In this document: positions 4,931 through 7,036 of the stretch, one piece after another
Layout of the letters: each line of letters starts with the position of its first letter
Position numbering within the stretch: the first letter of the stretch is position 1
Origin: Chloroflexota bacterium
GTDB lineage: Bacteria; Chloroflexota; Dehalococcoidia; SM23-28-2; RBG-16-64-32
Direction: 5' to 3'
Assembly (NCBI GenBank): GCA_005882715.1
Contig: VBEI01000155.1
Coordinates: forward strand, 1 to 7,036
Length of the DNA: 7,036 nucleotides
Notes under the pieces: generated by a model
Told to the model about the DNA's origin: nothing
Database searches by the model: none
The model's input: the letters and a program-made list of their open reading frames with translations, nothing else
Made by a program: the position numbers and the translations under genes

Positions 4931-5596
4931 ATGCCAAACAAGGCCGTGATGTGCTGGAGCTGCGGAAAAGACAGTGCCACTGCGCTCTGGACGCTGCAGC
5001 AGGCAGATGAGTACGAGATCGTAGGGCTGTTGACGACGCTCACCGAAGAATACGACCGTGTGAGCATGAGCGGCGTGCGCCACGAGCTACTGCGGCGGCA
5101 GGCCTCGGCGCTTGGACTGCCGGTGCACGAAGTATGGATCCCGCCCCAGTGCGTCAATCCGGTCTACGAGGCCCGCATGGGAGAAGCGGTTCGACAACTG
5201 AAAGAGGACGGCGTGGAGGCTGTGGCGTTCGGGGATCTCTTCCTGGAGGATATCCGCGAGTACCGTGAACAGCAGATGGCGCCAACAGGCCTCTCCTGCG
5301 TCTTCCCAATCTGGGGCGAGGATACAGGTCGCCTCTCGCACCGTATGATCGAAAATGGCCTCCGGGCCACTCTCGTCTGCGTCGATCCGCGTCAGGTCCC
5401 GGCGGCGCTGGCTGGTCGCGCCTATGATGAGACCTTGCTCGCTGAGCTGCCGGCATCCGCGGACCCCTGCGGTGAGCGGGGGGAGTTCCACACATTCGTA
5501 TGGGATGCGCCCAACTTCAAAGCGCCGATAGAAGTTCGGCCCGGCGAAATAGTCGAGCGCGACGGTTTCTTTTTCGCGGACCTCGTCCCCGCTTAG
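4931..5596 (+). CDS. Dph6/MJ0570-like PP-loop ATPase (adenine nucleotide alpha hydrolase superfamily)
   Basis: 221-residue protein of the diphthine-ammonia-ligase-like (MJ0570-related) family. Archaeal and eukaryotic Dph6 amidates diphthine on EF2; bacteria lack diphthamide, so the substrate here is unknown, but ATP-dependent adenylation is expected. Seen: the PP-loop WSCGKDSATALW at residues 9-20, where the family's second G (SGGKDS) is C11, making a CxxC (C8, C11) overlap the ATP loop; GVRHELLRRQASALGLP (48-64); AFGDLFLEDIREYRE (99-113); PIWGED (126-131); and the conserved DPCGERGEFHTF (178-189). Length is typical of bacterial members. The start ATG has a modest GAAGG 3 nt upstream. It lies 13 nt after the TAG of the extended rhodanese (145 nt if that gene ended at the TGA), so the two form a likely operon. 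Confidence 0.9.
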   Translation: MPNKAVMCWSCGKDSATALWTLQQADEYEIVGLLTTLTEEYDRVSMSGVRHELLRRQASALGLPVHEVWIPPQCVNPVYEARMGEAVRQLKEDGVEAVAFGDLFLEDIREYREQQMAPTGLSCVFPIWGEDTGRLSHRMIENGLRATLVCVDPRQVPAALAGRAYDETLLAELPASADPCGERGEFHTFVWDAPNFKAPIEVRPGEIVERDGFFFADLVPA

Positions 5597-5670
5597 GATC
5601 ACGGTAAGACAACTGGAACAACCGCATCGCGCGCCCGCTTTGAAGCACGACTCAGAGCAGAATCAAGCGG

Positions 5671-6909
5671 TTACTGCGGGGCGGTAAGGGCCGCCACGAA
5701 TCGTGGCAATGCCTCGCCGCCGGATACGGGAATGCGATGAAGCTGGTAAGGCGCGTCCGCTCGCTGGACCGAGATGTACGGCGGACCCGAGGATGTCGTC
5801 AGGGCACCCAGGTAGCCGGTCTCGCGCAGCACATCGAGCACCAGCTGGCGCGCCTCGTCAGACCCGTAAACGAAAGGCTCGCCGTAGGGGTAGACGAAGA
5901 ACTGCACGGGCCGGCCAAGCTTCTCTTCCAGCGTCCCTCGCGAGTCCCCAAGCTCCTTGCCCACGTCGTCGCGGGACATGGCGGCAAGGTTGCCGTGAGT
6001 AACCGAATGCGACACGAATTCTATGCTCGAGTCCGCCATTTCTCTTATCTGGTCCCACGTCAGGTACACGGGGTGATCGACCGCGCCGGTGATCGTAGCG
6101 ATGGTCGCACCGAAGCCGTGCTCCTTAAGGAGCGGGAACGCCAATTGGTATACCTCGGCGTAGCCATCGTCGACGACGAGAATGACCGGTTTCGCGGGGA
6201 GCGGCAGGTCGTAGTAGAAGGCGTTGTAGAGTTCGGCGACGGTGATGGACGTGTAGCCGTTGTCGGCAAGCCAGCCGAGTTGATCGCCGAAAGCGCTGGT
6301 CGTCACGCTGATAGACGCCTGTTGAGGGTCGGCCGGAAGGTCCGGCGCAAAGTGGTGGTAGATCAGGATCGGCACGTCGAGCTCAGGCCGCACGGCTGCC
6401 GGTGAGCCTAGAAGCGCTCCGCGCGGCCCCAGCGGGCCGGCGTCACTGACCGCAAACGAATCCCCCTGCGCCACGAGCACCAACGGCGGCCCCGCGAAGC
6501 GGCCGGCTGAGTCACCGAAATCGATGGTTACCGGAACTGCACTCGCGCCCGACTGCCCCAAAGAGCGTGGCTCCCCTATCTCATAGCTGATCTCCCGGGA
6601 GCCGAACTTGCGCTCGAGGAACCCGCTGAAGGCCTCCTTGTTCGCCCAATGACTCTGAGCATCTGGGACCAGCATCCGCCAAAGGCCGTCGAAATCGCGG
6701 TCGACGAAGGCGCCGAGAAAGCGAGAGGCAGTCTGCCGGGCTTCGCCCGATTGGTCATTCCCAGGAGACGGGGCTGCTGTGTCAGCAGGTGAAGTGGCCG
6801 GCCCGGCCCAGGGAGGCCTATCGTTGCCCCCGCACGCGGAGAGAAGCCCGGCAGTCAGCACAGAAAGCGCCAGAAGGCGGAAGGTTCCGCCCGAAGCGCG
6901 CAGATTCAT
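5671..6909 (-). CDS. Lipoprotein polysaccharide deacetylase (NodB/CE4) with NTF2-like N-terminal region
   Basis: 412-residue exported lipoprotein. Seen: signal peptide with hydrophobic core at about 10-24 and lipobox LSAC with lipid-attachment C26; a Pro/Ala/Ser/Thr linker to about 53; an alpha+beta region (about 55-157, FLGAFVDRDFDGLWRML then paired strands) resembling NTF2-like domains found in lipoproteins; then a NodB homology domain from about 178: PILIYHHF (180-187), VILVVDDGY with D247/D248 (catalytic base and metal ligand in CE4 enzymes), the metal-binding SHSVTH with H301 and H305, FVYPYGE (338-344) and HRIPV (391-395). It should deacetylate N-acetylglucosamine-containing surface glycans or peptidoglycan at the outer face of the membrane. 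The TFDDG motif usual in the family is VVDDG here. Start ATG 6909 has GGAAG 4 nt upstream. The substrate is not predictable. Confidence 0.93.
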   Translation of the reverse strand: MNLRASGGTFRLLALSVLTAGLLSACGGNDRPPWAGPATSPADTAAPSPGNDQSGEARQTASRFLGAFVDRDFDGLWRMLVPDAQSHWANKEAFSGFLERKFGSREISYEIGEPRSLGQSGASAVPVTIDFGDSAGRFAGPPLVLVAQGDSFAVSDAGPLGPRGALLGSPAAVRPELDVPILIYHHFAPDLPADPQQASISVTTSAFGDQLGWLADNGYTSITVAELYNAFYYDLPLPAKPVILVVDDGYAEVYQLAFPLLKEHGFGATIATITGAVDHPVYLTWDQIREMADSSIEFVSHSVTHGNLAAMSRDDVGKELGDSRGTLEEKLGRPVQFFVYPYGEPFVYGSDEARQLVLDVLRETGYLGALTTSSGPPYISVQRADAPYQLHRIPVSGGEALPRFVAALTAPQ

Positions 6910-6935
6910 CCCGCTTCCGATGTTACCACCGTCAT

Positions 6936-7036
6936 TCAGGACTTCGCCTGCTGCTGGCAGTACACGTAAAGTGCATCGTAGACCGAGAACTCGAGCGCCA
7001 GGATTGCATGATCGTCCGGCAGGCCCATCTGCTGGA
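6936..7036 (-). CDS. C-terminal end of an unidentified protein (cut by right window edge)
   Basis: An open minus-strand frame enters from the right edge and ends at TGA (6938-6936), 26 nt before the deacetylase start. The 32 visible residues include MGLPDDHAILALEFSVYD and end in YVYCQQQAKS. The composition is protein-like (hydrophobic/acidic alternation, helix-forming end) and the spacing suits an operon partner upstream of the deacetylase. The family is not recognised and the evidence is short, so this remains a probable call. Confidence 0.5.
   Translation of the reverse strand, partial: QQMGLPDDHAILALEFSVYDALYVYCQQQAKS

Noticed and set aside
4360..5157. Minus-strand open frame of 265 codons opposite the rhodanese and ATPase genes
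   Set aside because: It lies antisense to two clear protein families, has no recognisable motifs, and its Cys/Arg-rich patches mirror GC-rich codons of the true genes.
5087..5602. Minus-strand open frame of 171 codons opposite the PP-loop ATPase
   Set aside because: It overlaps conserved family motifs of the ATPase throughout and has no promoter or ribosome site.
5597..5672. Possible terminator between the converging ATPase and deacetylase genes
   Set aside because: The only inverted repeat found (AACCGC 5620-5625 with GCGGTT 5667-5672) has a 41-nt loop and no T-run.
5737..6405. Plus-strand open frame of 222 codons opposite the deacetylase
   Set aside because: It is antisense to a well-supported CE4 lipoprotein; composition rich in Arg/Val/Gly and no family motif.

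Overview
The window is compact, GC-rich bacterial chromosome with short intergenic gaps, several ATGA/TGATG stop-start overlaps and no mobile-element, CRISPR, tRNA or rRNA signals. The gene set and protein style (soluble bacterial P450, folP and folK flanking a hotdog thioesterase, a two-domain rhodanese, a Dph6-like PP-loop ATPase, a deacetylase lipoprotein, apparently leaderless promoters) would suit a Chloroflexota or similar high-GC environmental bacterium. That placement is an inference of low certainty; the sequence contains no taxonomic marker.

Layout. Bases 1-853 (minus) are the N-terminal two thirds of a cytochrome P450 cut by the left edge. Its 93-bp upstream gap holds a good sigma70-type promoter, a 6-bp-arm palindrome and a perfect TGTGA-N6-TCACA (CRP/FNR-type) site. 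Next, on the minus strand, is a two-transmembrane protein with a probable PH-like cytoplasmic domain (947-1639). It is divergent from a plus-strand pair: a Trm112/UPF0434 zinc-ribbon-like protein (1746-1943) and a 79-residue two-helix membrane protein with a Glu-rich tail (1953-2192). A convergent gap with a small heptamer repeat separates these from a minus-strand folate operon: folP, a PaaI-like hotdog thioesterase and folK (4055 down to 2246), all translationally coupled.

Divergent from folP is a plus-strand pair: a two-domain rhodanese/thiosulfate sulfurtransferase (4078-4917) and a Dph6/MJ0570-like PP-loop ATPase (4931-5596). The rhodanese frame is interrupted by one in-frame TGA at 4783-4785, exactly where the family has its catalytic cysteine. 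The remaining 43 sense codons continue in frame with canonical rhodanese C-terminal sequence to a TAG lying 13 nt before the ATPase start. A 6-bp GC-rich hairpin with a GGC loop begins 11 nt after the TGA, with its loop 17 nt away, matching the usual geometry of a bacterial SECIS element. The best reading is a selenocysteine-containing rhodanese, with the standard gene call (ending at the TGA) truncating the protein just before its active site. This is the most interesting feature of the window.

The last part carries a minus-strand lipoprotein polysaccharide deacetylase with an NTF2-like N-terminal region (5671-6909), preceded by the C-terminal end of an unidentified protein running off the right edge (6936-7036). 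The convergent 74-bp gap 5597-5670 shows no convincing terminator.

How the genes may work together: folP and folK catalyse consecutive steps of dihydropteroate synthesis. The rhodanese and the PP-loop ATPase resemble the two halves of known sulfur/selenium transfer systems (persulfide carrier plus ATP-dependent substrate activator), but a joint role is an inference from adjacency only.
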